Source: Bog-756 sp050014755
Lineage (GTDB): Bacteria; Actinomycetota; Acidimicrobiia; Acidimicrobiales; RAAP-2
Assembly: GCA_050014755.1 (NCBI GenBank)
Contig: JBEKCS010000012.1
Location: 1 to 64,000 of the forward strand
Direction of reading: 5' to 3'
DNA length: 64,000 bases
Below the pieces are notes generated by a model. It had not been told where the DNA came from, made no database searches, and worked only from the letters and a program-made list of their open reading frames with translations. Positions 15,887 through 23,531 of this stretch are shown here, one piece after another. Each line of letters opens with the position of its first letter. The first letter of the stretch is position 1. Both the position numbers and the translations under genes were made by a program.

Positions 15887-18025
15887 ATGGCGCTCCCCAT
15901 CGAGGACTACGGCATCATCGGCGACCTGCACACCGTCGCTCTGGTCGGGCGGGACGGCTCCATCGACTGGCTCTGCCTGCCCCGGTTCGACTCGGGTGCA
16001 TGCTTCGCCAAACTGCTGGGGACCGACGACAACGGGACGTGGCGGATCGCCCCGAAGGGGGCCGAACGGGCCACCCACCGCCACTACCGGGGGGACACCC
16101 TGGTACTCGAGTCGGAGTTCGTGACCGGAGAGGGCACGGTCCGGGTGATCGACTGCATGCCCATCCGTCATGAGCATCCCGAGGTGGTGCGCCTCGTCGA
16201 AGGGGTGCGGGGCAAGGTCACCATGCAGATGAACCTCACCATCCGCTTCGGGTACGGGCAGGTGGTCCCATGGGTGCGCCACACCGACGGGACACTGACC
16301 GCGGTGGCCGGACCCGATGCCCTCTCGCTGTGGACGACGGTGACGACCCACGGCAGGGACCTGTCCACGGTCGCCGAGTTCACGGTGTCCGAGGGCCAGT
16401 CGGTCCCCTTCTCGCTGTCGTGGTACCCGGCCAGCGGAGCGCCTCCGCGCCCGGTCGACGCCACATACGCCATCAAGGACACCGAGCAGTGGTGGGAGGA
16501 GTGGGTCTCCCAGTGCACCGTCGACGGCGAGTACCGCGATCCGGTGGTCCGGTCGCTCATCACCCTCAAGGCACTGACCTACCAGCCGACCGGGGGCATC
16601 GTGGCCGCTGCGACCACGTCGCTCCCCGAGGACATCGGCGGGGGGCGCAACTGGGACTACCGGTACTGCTGGCTACGTGACGCCACGCTGACACTCGAGT
16701 CACTCATGCGGGGCGGCTTCTACCAGGAGGCGATGGCCTGGCGGAGCTGGCTGTTGCGGGCGACGGCCGGGGATCCGTCCCAGATGCAGATCATGTACGG
16801 GGCGGCCGGCGAGCGGCGCCTCGACGAGTGGGAGGTGGACTGGCTGCCCGGGTACGAGGAGTCGCAGCCGGTCCGCATCGGCAACGCAGCCGCCGGCCAG
16901 TTCCAACTCGACGTCTACGGCGAGGTGATGTCGGCCCTGTACGAGTCCGTCCAGCCCGGGGACCCGGAGGGCGACGCGGCGTGGGATCTGCAGCTGGCGC
17001 TGATGGAGTTCCTGGAGGTCGGGTGGCGCGAACCGGACGACGGCATCTGGGAGGTCCGTGGACCGCGTCGGCACTTCACCCATTCGAAGGTCATGGCCTG
17101 GGTGGCCATCGACCGGGCCATCAAGACGGTGGAGGACTTCGGCGTGGAAGGGCCGGTCGGCCGGTGGAGGCAGATCCGCCAGGAGATCCACGACCAGGTG
17201 TGCGATCAGGGATTCAACGTGGACAAGGGATCGTTCACCCAGTACTACGGGTCGGACGAACTCGATGCCAGCCTGCTGATGATCCCGCTGGTCGGGTTCC
17301 TCCCGGCCAGCGACCCGCGGGTGCGGAGCACCGTGGAGGCCATCGAGCGGGAGCTGATGGAGGGGGATTTCGTCCTCCGCTACCGCACCGTCGACACCGG
17401 CGACGTCGACGGGCTGGTGGGCCGGGAGGGGGCGTTCCTGGCGTGCTCGTTCTGGTTGGCCGATTGCATGTCGCTGCTCGGGCGCGACCACGATGCACGC
17501 CAACTCCTCGACCGTCTGCTCGCTCTGCGCAACGACCTCGGCCTGTTGTCCGAGGAGTACGACCCGGTGGCAGGCCGGCTGGTCGGCAACTTCCCCCAGG
17601 CCTTCTCCCACGTCTCGCTGGTCAACTCGGCGGCCAAGATCGCGGGCAGCCGGAAGCCGACCGCGGACCATGTGTTCCTCGGACTGGCCCGCCAGGCGAT
17701 GGCCGGCAACCGGCCGACGGGGATGGCCCGGCGACACATGACCATGAGTTCGGCGGGATCCACGTTCCGCGACCTGATCGGCCGCAAGGCGAACCGTGGT
17801 GCGCCCTTGACGTCCGGGGTTCCGAGTCAACCGACGAAGCGGTCCGTCCAACGGATGATGTCCACGACGGTGACACCGACCAAGGCGGCGGCGAAGAAGG
17901 CCGCGGCGGCCAGGAAGTCTGCAGCGAAGAAGTCCACCTCCACCGATGAGTCGGCCACGGAGGAGACCCCGGCGGCCGGCAGGGTCTCGACCACGAAGGC
18001 GGGGGCTGCGAGGAAGAAGCGGTGA
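15887..18025 (+). CDS. GH15 family trehalase/glucoamylase with Lys/Ala-rich tail
   Basis: A 712-residue glycoside hydrolase family 15 enzyme of the actinobacterial trehalase type. The N-terminus has the diagnostic PIEDYGIIGDLHTVALVGRDGSIDWLCLPRFDS pattern (in part residues 4-35), followed by the beta-sandwich domain. An (alpha/alpha)6 barrel follows, with GGGRNWDYRYCWLRDATLTL and the HSKVMAWVAIDRA segment. It would hydrolyse trehalose or alpha-1,4-glucans, probably in the cytoplasm since no signal peptide is seen. The last ~56 residues (about 657-712) form a Lys/Ala-rich, histone-H1-like tail absent from typical family members. It ends 7 nt before a metallo-beta-lactamase gene. Confidence 0.85.
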   Translation: MALPIEDYGIIGDLHTVALVGRDGSIDWLCLPRFDSGACFAKLLGTDDNGTWRIAPKGAERATHRHYRGDTLVLESEFVTGEGTVRVIDCMPIRHEHPEVVRLVEGVRGKVTMQMNLTIRFGYGQVVPWVRHTDGTLTAVAGPDALSLWTTVTTHGRDLSTVAEFTVSEGQSVPFSLSWYPASGAPPRPVDATYAIKDTEQWWEEWVSQCTVDGEYRDPVVRSLITLKALTYQPTGGIVAAATTSLPEDIGGGRNWDYRYCWLRDATLTLESLMRGGFYQEAMAWRSWLLRATAGDPSQMQIMYGAAGERRLDEWEVDWLPGYEESQPVRIGNAAAGQFQLDVYGEVMSALYESVQPGDPEGDAAWDLQLALMEFLEVGWREPDDGIWEVRGPRRHFTHSKVMAWVAIDRAIKTVEDFGVEGPVGRWRQIRQEIHDQVCDQGFNVDKGSFTQYYGSDELDASLLMIPLVGFLPASDPRVRSTVEAIERELMEGDFVLRYRTVDTGDVDGLVGREGAFLACSFWLADCMSLLGRDHDARQLLDRLLALRNDLGLLSEEYDPVAGRLVGNFPQAFSHVSLVNSAAKIAGSRKPTADHVFLGLARQAMAGNRPTGMARRHMTMSSAGSTFRDLIGRKANRGAPLTSGVPSQPTKRSVQRMMSTTVTPTKAAAKKAAAARKSAAKKSTSTDESATEETPAAGRVSTTKAGAARKKR

Positions 18026-18032
18026 CCGTCCG

Positions 18033-19064
18033 GTGAGCGCCGGCCACCACCACGGGCCCGGCGGCCACCACCACGGGCCCGGCGGCCACCACCACGGTCA
18101 TCCCTACGATCCCGGCGACGCCGCGCCGCCGCCGACGGGCTCCGTCATCGCCGAAGGGGTGATCGAGCTCGACACGCTTCTCGGCGGATGGGAGCGGGTG
18201 ACGGCCGGCTACCTGATCGAAGGCGACGCGCCGGTCCTCGTCGAGACGGGCAGCCAGAGCTCGGTGCCCGCCCTCCTCGACCACCTCGGACGGCTGGGGC
18301 TCGAGGCCGGCGACCTGGCCGGGGTGGTGGTGACCCACATCCACCTGGACCACGCCGGCGGTGTGGGTGACGTGGCCCGGGCGTTCCCCAAGGCCACCGT
18401 CTACGTCCACCCGAAGGGCGCCCGGCATCTGGCCGATCCCACCAGGCTGGTCGACTCGGCCGCCCGGGTGTACGGCCCCCTCCTCGACTCCCTCTACGGT
18501 CGCCTCGACCCGACCCCGGCCGACCGGATCCACGCCCTGGAGGACGGTGAGGAGATCAAGGTGAGCTCCAACCGCTCGCTCACCGCCGTCGATTCGCCGG
18601 GGCATGCCAAGCATCACCTCGGCCTGCACGACGACTGCAGCGGCACCCTCTTCGTGGGCGATGCCGTGGGGGTCAAACTGCCCGACGGCGGTGTACTGCG
18701 CCCGTCGACGCCCCCACCCGACTTCGACCTGACACTGGCACTCCGGTCGCTGCACAGGTTCGCGGAGCGGCGTCCGACCGGCCTGGCGTTGGCCCACTAC
18801 GGACTGTTGGCCGATCCGCTCGACGTGCTCGACGAAGCCGACGGGACGCTCCGGCGGTGGGCCGACGTAGCCGAGACCGCCTACCGCAACGGGCAGGACA
18901 TCGCCGCCGCCCTGTCCACCGCCTTCGCTGCCGATCTTGACGGTGTGCCCGACGAGCACCGCGAGAAGCTCGAGGTCATGAACGGGGTGCACTCCAACGC
19001 GGCCGGCCTGCAGCGGTGGCTGGCCGGCCGGACGCCCTCGGAGGGTTCGCCGACCGAGGGCTGA
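18033..19064 (+). CDS. metallo-beta-lactamase-fold hydrolase with His-rich N-terminal repeats
   Basis: A 343-residue MBL-superfamily protein. The zinc motif THIHLDHAGG gives His102, His104, Asp106 and His107; a later DSPGHAKHHLGL and FVGDAVG supply the third His and the bridging Asp. This is the layout of glyoxalase-II-like hydrolases. The first 24 residues hold three HHHGPGG-type repeats, encoded by a 21-bp tandem repeat. GTG 18033 starts the frame right at the repeats with no clear Shine-Dalgarno; an upstream in-frame start inside the GH15 gene is possible but unlikely. Only 7 nt separate it from the GH15 stop, so the two are probably cotranscribed. Substrate unknown. Confidence 0.8.
   Translation: MSAGHHHGPGGHHHGPGGHHHGHPYDPGDAAPPPTGSVIAEGVIELDTLLGGWERVTAGYLIEGDAPVLVETGSQSSVPALLDHLGRLGLEAGDLAGVVVTHIHLDHAGGVGDVARAFPKATVYVHPKGARHLADPTRLVDSAARVYGPLLDSLYGRLDPTPADRIHALEDGEEIKVSSNRSLTAVDSPGHAKHHLGLHDDCSGTLFVGDAVGVKLPDGGVLRPSTPPPDFDLTLALRSLHRFAERRPTGLALAHYGLLADPLDVLDEADGTLRRWADVAETAYRNGQDIAAALSTAFAADLDGVPDEHREKLEVMNGVHSNAAGLQRWLAGRTPSEGSPTEG
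18042..18097 (+). repeat. 21-bp tandem repeat encoding HHHGPGG units
   Basis: Two exact copies of a 21-bp unit (18042-18062 and 18063-18083) and a 14-bp third partial copy (18084-18097). The period is a multiple of three, so copy number could vary without a frameshift. Confidence 0.9.
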
Positions 19065-19095
19065 GCGTCCTTGGCCCGTCTTCCGACGATCGGGG

Positions 19096-21219
19096 TCAGG
19101 GTGAGGCGGGGGGTCTGGTCGTGGTCGTCGAGCTCGTCGTCGTAGTCGTAGTCGTCCTCGGCACGGTGCTCGGCACCGTGGTCGACGATCCGGTCGACGG
19201 CTTCGTGGTCGAGGTCGTCGACGATCTGCCGATCGTCGTGGGCGTGACCAGTGGGTGCTCGACGAGTGTCGTCGAGGTCGAGGTCGTGGTCGTGGTGGTG
19301 GTCGAGGAATTCGGGCCGTCCGGCGAGGTGCACCCCGTGGGCGGAGCATCGGAACCGGTCTGCCCCGGCATCAGCACGGTGCCGGCACACCCGAAGTCCG
19401 AAATGGTGGCGAGGAGGGTCACCGTCCCGCCGTCGGCGAAGGTGTCCGTCGACTTGACCTGGCGGATGAATCCGGAGCCGTCGATCGACACGATCGCCGT
19501 GTTCGACGTGTAGCCCTGAGCCTTGAGCACGGCCAGCGCGGCGGTGATCGTCTGGGCTTCGGGAGCCGAGGTGCCGGCGGCCCCGGCGAGCTGGCTCAGG
19601 TCGTTCGTCACCTGATAGTTGGTGACCGGAACCCCGTCGACGGTCCCCGTGCCCGTCTGGGAGGCTGCGCTGATCGCCGGCTGGACGAGGTCCAGGTATC
19701 CCGTGGGGCTGGCCATCCCCATCATGGCCACCGCCCCCTCACGCTGCCCCAGTGTGCTCTCGGTGATGCCCGCGAAACCGGGGAGGGGCGACCCCGAGTC
19801 GCCGCCGTCCGAGGCGACCGGTGCGAGGCCGGTGTCGCTCGACGACCCCTCGTAGACGACGCTGCCGTCCAACCGCACCGACACGTTCAGCCCGTCGCCG
19901 ATGGCGGCCGAGGCGACCATGGCGTACGGGCTGGTGTTGATCGTTCCGCTCCCGTTCACCCCCGGGCTGACGTTGTCCACCGCTCCGCCCTGGCACTCCG
20001 TCTCGGTCTGCCAGCGGTACCCGGGGGGAGGGGCCGATGTCGTGGTGCCGTTGGCGGGACCCACGCTGGTCGAGGAGCTGATCGACGTGGAACGACTGGT
20101 CGACGGGCCGGTCGTCTTCGACGGGTTGATGACCTTCGGACCACCGGTGGTCTTGAACGTTGCGGTGCCATGGGCGGACGACGGTGGCTCCGCGGGCACC
20201 GACTGGGCGGAGCCGCTGATCACGCTTCCGGTCGGCGGTGGGACCGACTCGTCACCGGGAAGGACCGCTTCCGTCGGGACGAGCACCTTGATCTGGCTGC
20301 AGGCGGTCGTCGACGTCGTCGTCGGGACGGTGGTCGTGGCGGGGGTGCTGCTGATCGAGTACGAGAAGTCGAAGCTCCCGCTGTCCGTCGTGGCGCTGAG
20401 CGCCGAGAGCACATCGTGCTCGGCCGGGCCGTCGCCGACGACGGGGTGCTGTGCGGTGGCGTGGAGGGCAGCGGGTCTCGAGGAACCGTCGGCGACCAGG
20501 GCCACCGGTATCGCCACCACGATCAGGACCGCCGCTGCGGACGCCATGACGCCCGCCTTTCGCCAGACGGGTCGGCGCGGTGGCCTCCCGTCGGTGTCGT
20601 CGTCGAGCCAGAGTCCGTTCTCCGCCATGGTGACTTCCTCTCGTGAGGATGAACGAGTGCCCTTCAACCACCCTAACCGAGGTGCGCGGACAAAGGAAGT
20701 CGGTTTTTCCACAGAAGTAAAATTGGTAAGAAAGCTTGTGAGCTGGATGTTTCCATCTCCGGTCCGCCGGATGAGTCCCGCCTGGCCCGCCGAGGCGATG
20801 AGCTGCTCGGCCGAGGACCGGGCCCGTGCCTCCGTCTCGCCGAAGCCGTCGACGAGCCACCGGGGGAGGTCGGCGGGGAGGCGGCCGTCGTTGGAGGCAG
20901 CGGCCTCGGCCACCGCCCGGAAGAGCGGAACGGCTCCGAACGCCTCCCTGCGGGCGCGGGAGGCATTCGGCTCCGTGCCGGCCAGGATCTGGCGGCCCCG
21001 CTCGGTCAGCTCCACCCGCGATCCTCGTCCGCCGATGACGCCGAACAGCCGGGCGTTGGCCACCCGGCTCAGATAGGCACCGTTGTTGGTGCCGCTGTAG
21101 CCGAGCGCCGGGGCGAGGATGTCCGGCCCGATGACCCCACCGGCGGAGTCGGCCAGCCTGGCCACCTCGATGGCGGCGGCAAGGTCGTAGCGAACGGTTC
21201 GGTACCTCGAGCGGGCCAC
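19096..21219 (-). CDS. winged-helix-like domain fused in frame to membrane-anchored LppX-like domain (or two genes)
   Basis: One uninterrupted 707-codon frame. Residues about 1-165 look like a DNA-binding protein (RYDLAAAIEVARLADSAGG, GYSGTNNGAYLSRVANARLFG, RVELTERGRQILAG). Residue 198 is an internal Met with its own Shine-Dalgarno. After it come a basic cytoplasmic stretch, a membrane helix (about 222-243) and a large secreted part with VDGVPVTNYQVTNDLSQLAG and IDGSGFIRQVKSTDTF. That secreted part resembles the LppX/LprG lipoprotein fold, and the protein ends in a Thr/Ser-rich tail. If read as one protein, the topology is that of a ToxR-type one-component regulator. If not, the second protein is 19096-20628 (510 residues) and the first gene lacks a stop. 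GTG 21219 has GGGAG 9 nt upstream. Confidence 0.6.
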   Translation of the reverse strand: MARSRYRTVRYDLAAAIEVARLADSAGGVIGPDILAPALGYSGTNNGAYLSRVANARLFGVIGGRGSRVELTERGRQILAGTEPNASRARREAFGAVPLFRAVAEAAASNDGRLPADLPRWLVDGFGETEARARSSAEQLIASAGQAGLIRRTGDGNIQLTSFLTNFTSVEKPTSFVRAPRLGWLKGTRSSSREEVTMAENGLWLDDDTDGRPPRRPVWRKAGVMASAAAVLIVVAIPVALVADGSSRPAALHATAQHPVVGDGPAEHDVLSALSATTDSGSFDFSYSISSTPATTTVPTTTSTTACSQIKVLVPTEAVLPGDESVPPPTGSVISGSAQSVPAEPPSSAHGTATFKTTGGPKVINPSKTTGPSTSRSTSISSSTSVGPANGTTTSAPPPGYRWQTETECQGGAVDNVSPGVNGSGTINTSPYAMVASAAIGDGLNVSVRLDGSVVYEGSSSDTGLAPVASDGGDSGSPLPGFAGITESTLGQREGAVAMMGMASPTGYLDLVQPAISAASQTGTGTVDGVPVTNYQVTNDLSQLAGAAGTSAPEAQTITAALAVLKAQGYTSNTAIVSIDGSGFIRQVKSTDTFADGGTVTLLATISDFGCAGTVLMPGQTGSDAPPTGCTSPDGPNSSTTTTTTTSTSTTLVEHPLVTPTTIGRSSTTSTTKPSTGSSTTVPSTVPRTTTTTTTSSTTTTRPPASP
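20626..20645 (-). promoter_or_regulatory. internal Shine-Dalgarno and ATG within the fused frame
   Basis: On the reverse strand AGAGGAAG precedes ATG 20628 by 6 nt. It follows a stretch (about 20660-20760) that is clearly richer in A and T than the rest of the frame, as expected of a promoter region. This argues that the membrane-anchored part can be made separately. Confidence 0.55.
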
Positions 21220-21400
21220 CGCACCAGTCTCCCAGGTCGGCCTCCCCGATGGAACCGGTACAGCGCCCGGTGGGTGGACCGCCGTCGACGGGTGCGAGCC
21301 CGTAGGCTGGGCGACCGCATGCCGGCCCGGGGGCCGGGGACCACCCCGGTCGGGTGGGGCGCCGGACACGGACCGATCCGCCAGACGTCAGGAGATGACC

Positions 21401-22384
21401 GTGATCCCACCCCACCAGGAGCTGTCCGTTCCCCCGGTCGAGGAGTCGGTCGTCCGCACGTTCGCCGCCCTGGAGGCCTCGGTGTCGTCGGTGGTGGCCA
21501 CCTCCCCGTCCACCACCCGGTTGGCCGTCGCCTGTCTGGCGGCCGGAGGCCACCTCCTGGTGGAGGACCATCCCGGCCTGGGCAAGACGACGTTGGCCAA
21601 GGCGTTGGCCGGGGCCCTGGGGCTCGGCTTCCATCGCCTCCAGTGCACCGCCGACCTCCTTCCCGCCGATGTGATCGGCGCGACAGTGCTCGGTCCGGAC
21701 GGGTCGGAGCCGACGTTCCGCCCCGGTCCCGTCTTCACCAACGTCCTCATGGCCGACGAGCTCAACCGGGCGTCACCGAGGGCGCAGTCCGCGCTCCTCG
21801 AAGCCATGGAGGAACGCCAGGTGAGCGTCGACGGTGTCACCCGTCCGCTCCCCTTTCCCTTCTTCGTGCTCGCCACCCAGAACCCGTTCGACGCGACGGG
21901 CACGGCTGCACTGCCCCACGGCCAGCGGGACCGTTTCCTGGTCCGCCTCATGCTCGGCTACCCGAATCGTCCCCAGATGGACGCCCTGCTGTCCGGACCG
22001 GATCCGGCCGACACCGTTCGCCACGTGCGCGCCTCGGCTTCCCCGCACGAACTGCGGCTCCTGATGGATGCGGTCGCCACCGCCGATGTGGCCCCGACCG
22101 TGCGCACCTACGTGCTCGACCTCGTCGATGCCACGAGGACCCATCCCCAGATCGCCGTCGGTGCGTCACCGAGGGCCGCGCTGGCGCTGGTCCGAGTGTC
22201 CTCGGCCCTCGCGGTGGCGGCCGGTCGTAGCTTCGTGACGCCGGACGACGTCCAGGAGGCGGCGGTGGCCACGCTCGCCCACCGGCTGCTTCTCCGTCCC
22301 GGCGTCGAAGTGACCGGCGACGAGGGCGAAGCCGTGGTCGCCGAGATCACGGCCGGCCTCCCGGTCCCGCTGCGGGGCGACTGA
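21401..22384 (+). CDS. MoxR-family AAA+ ATPase
   Basis: A 327-residue AAA+ protein of the MoxR/RavA type. Walker A is DHPGLGKTT (residues 56-64), Walker B is VLMADELNRA (115-124), and the sensor region is LATQNPFDATGTAALPHGQRDRF. GTG 21401 is preferred over the ATG 6 nt earlier because AGGAG (21390-21394) is spaced exactly 6 nt from the GTG and would touch the ATG. It heads an operon with a DUF58 protein and a membrane transglutaminase, the widespread MoxR-DUF58-TgpA arrangement, in which the ATPase is thought to act as a chaperone for assembly of a membrane or metal-containing complex. Confidence 0.9.
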   Translation: MIPPHQELSVPPVEESVVRTFAALEASVSSVVATSPSTTRLAVACLAAGGHLLVEDHPGLGKTTLAKALAGALGLGFHRLQCTADLLPADVIGATVLGPDGSEPTFRPGPVFTNVLMADELNRASPRAQSALLEAMEERQVSVDGVTRPLPFPFFVLATQNPFDATGTAALPHGQRDRFLVRLMLGYPNRPQMDALLSGPDPADTVRHVRASASPHELRLLMDAVATADVAPTVRTYVLDLVDATRTHPQIAVGASPRAALALVRVSSALAVAAGRSFVTPDDVQEAAVATLAHRLLLRPGVEVTGDEGEAVVAEITAGLPVPLRGD

Positions 22385-22391
22385 CGCTCCG

Positions 22392-23531
22392 ATGAGGCCC
22401 TCGCAGCTCTGCCCGACGAGCAGGGGAGTGGCCGCACTCGGTGTACTCGGCGTCATCGTCGTGGCCGCCGCCGTGACGCGCACGCCGGAGCTGGTCCCTC
22501 TCGCCGTCGCCATCGGGGTTCCGCTGGTGCTGTGCGCCTGGCTGACCCTCCGGTGGGCACGTCGGGCCGGCGCGTCAGCGGAGCTGCACGCACACGTGGA
22601 GCCGGGACCGGTGGCACCCGGATCACCGATGCGGGTGAAGCTGCTCCTCACCAACCGGTCCGCCGGGGGAGCCGCGCTCCCACCGCTCGGGCTCCCGCCC
22701 GTCGACAGCCAGTGGCGTGCTCGTGGCGCCCCGCCCCGCCCCGTCTCCCGGCACCGCTGGGTGGCCCCGTCGACGACGTCCATGGTGGCACTGCCGGCAC
22801 CCGGCCCGGGTAGGACGGGATCCTGTCTGCTGGAGGTCCCCACCCGGCGCCGGGGCGTGCTCGAGCTCCCCCCGCAACGGGTGTGGACGCATGATCCCTT
22901 CGGCCTCTTCGGCAGCCCCGGTCCCGTCACGCCGGCAGTGGTCGCGGTGGTCCATCCCGCACCCCTGCCCTTGGACGAGTCGATCACCGGGATCCCCGGT
23001 CGTCTGGGCGGTGCCGAGCCGAGCACGGGCTCGAGCCGGGCCACCGGTCTCGGCGAGCTGGAGGGGATCCGACCGTACGTGTCGGGGGATCGCCTGAGTC
23101 TCCTGCACTGGCCGTCCAAGGCCCGCTACGGGATGTGGTTCGTGCGTCAGTTCGGCGCGGAGGGATCGACGACAGTCTCCGTCGTCGTCGACGATCGTGC
23201 AGGGGTCCACCGGAGGGCCGAGTTCGAGCGGCTGATCTCGGCCGTGCTGTGGGTGGTGGTCGAGACGACCCGGGAGCGACGGGCGGTGCACCTCGTGACC
23301 CTGTCGGGACGGTCGTACTCGTTCGAGCCGAGCGACCAGGGGCGGGCCGATGCCCGGCTGGTCCTGGCCGAGCTGCAACCGGCGCAGGGACGGACCTCGC
23401 CGAACGCCGGCCCGGTGCCGATCGACTCCGTGGTGCTCACCACACAGACCGGAGCGGAGCGGTTGACGGCGGACCCGCTCGGCGCCGGCGTCCGACCGGT
23501 CGGCGCCGGAGCACGGGTGGTCGTCGTATGA
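22392..23531 (+). CDS. DUF58 domain protein
   Basis: A 379-residue protein with two adjacent N-terminal membrane helices (about residues 11-30 and 32-52), an Ig-like middle segment and the DUF58 signature GLGELEGIRPYVSGDRLSLLHWPSKARYG in pieces around residues 215-245. A vWA-like domain with VSVVVDDRAG at its metal-site strand follows. DUF58 proteins accompany MoxR ATPases and transglutaminase-like membrane proteins. It starts 7 nt after the moxR stop with a weak ribosome-binding site and shares 4 bases (ATGA) with the next gene, so the three are translated together. Confidence 0.85.
   Translation: MRPSQLCPTSRGVAALGVLGVIVVAAAVTRTPELVPLAVAIGVPLVLCAWLTLRWARRAGASAELHAHVEPGPVAPGSPMRVKLLLTNRSAGGAALPPLGLPPVDSQWRARGAPPRPVSRHRWVAPSTTSMVALPAPGPGRTGSCLLEVPTRRRGVLELPPQRVWTHDPFGLFGSPGPVTPAVVAVVHPAPLPLDESITGIPGRLGGAEPSTGSSRATGLGELEGIRPYVSGDRLSLLHWPSKARYGMWFVRQFGAEGSTTVSVVVDDRAGVHRRAEFERLISAVLWVVVETTRERRAVHLVTLSGRSYSFEPSDQGRADARLVLAELQPAQGRTSPNAGPVPIDSVVLTTQTGAERLTADPLGAGVRPVGAGARVVVV

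Noticed and set aside
20040..20110. Thr/Ser-rich repeats of the LppX-like protein as a DNA tandem array
   Set aside because: The codons vary and no unit repeats exactly; it is low-complexity linker sequence rather than a structured repeat.
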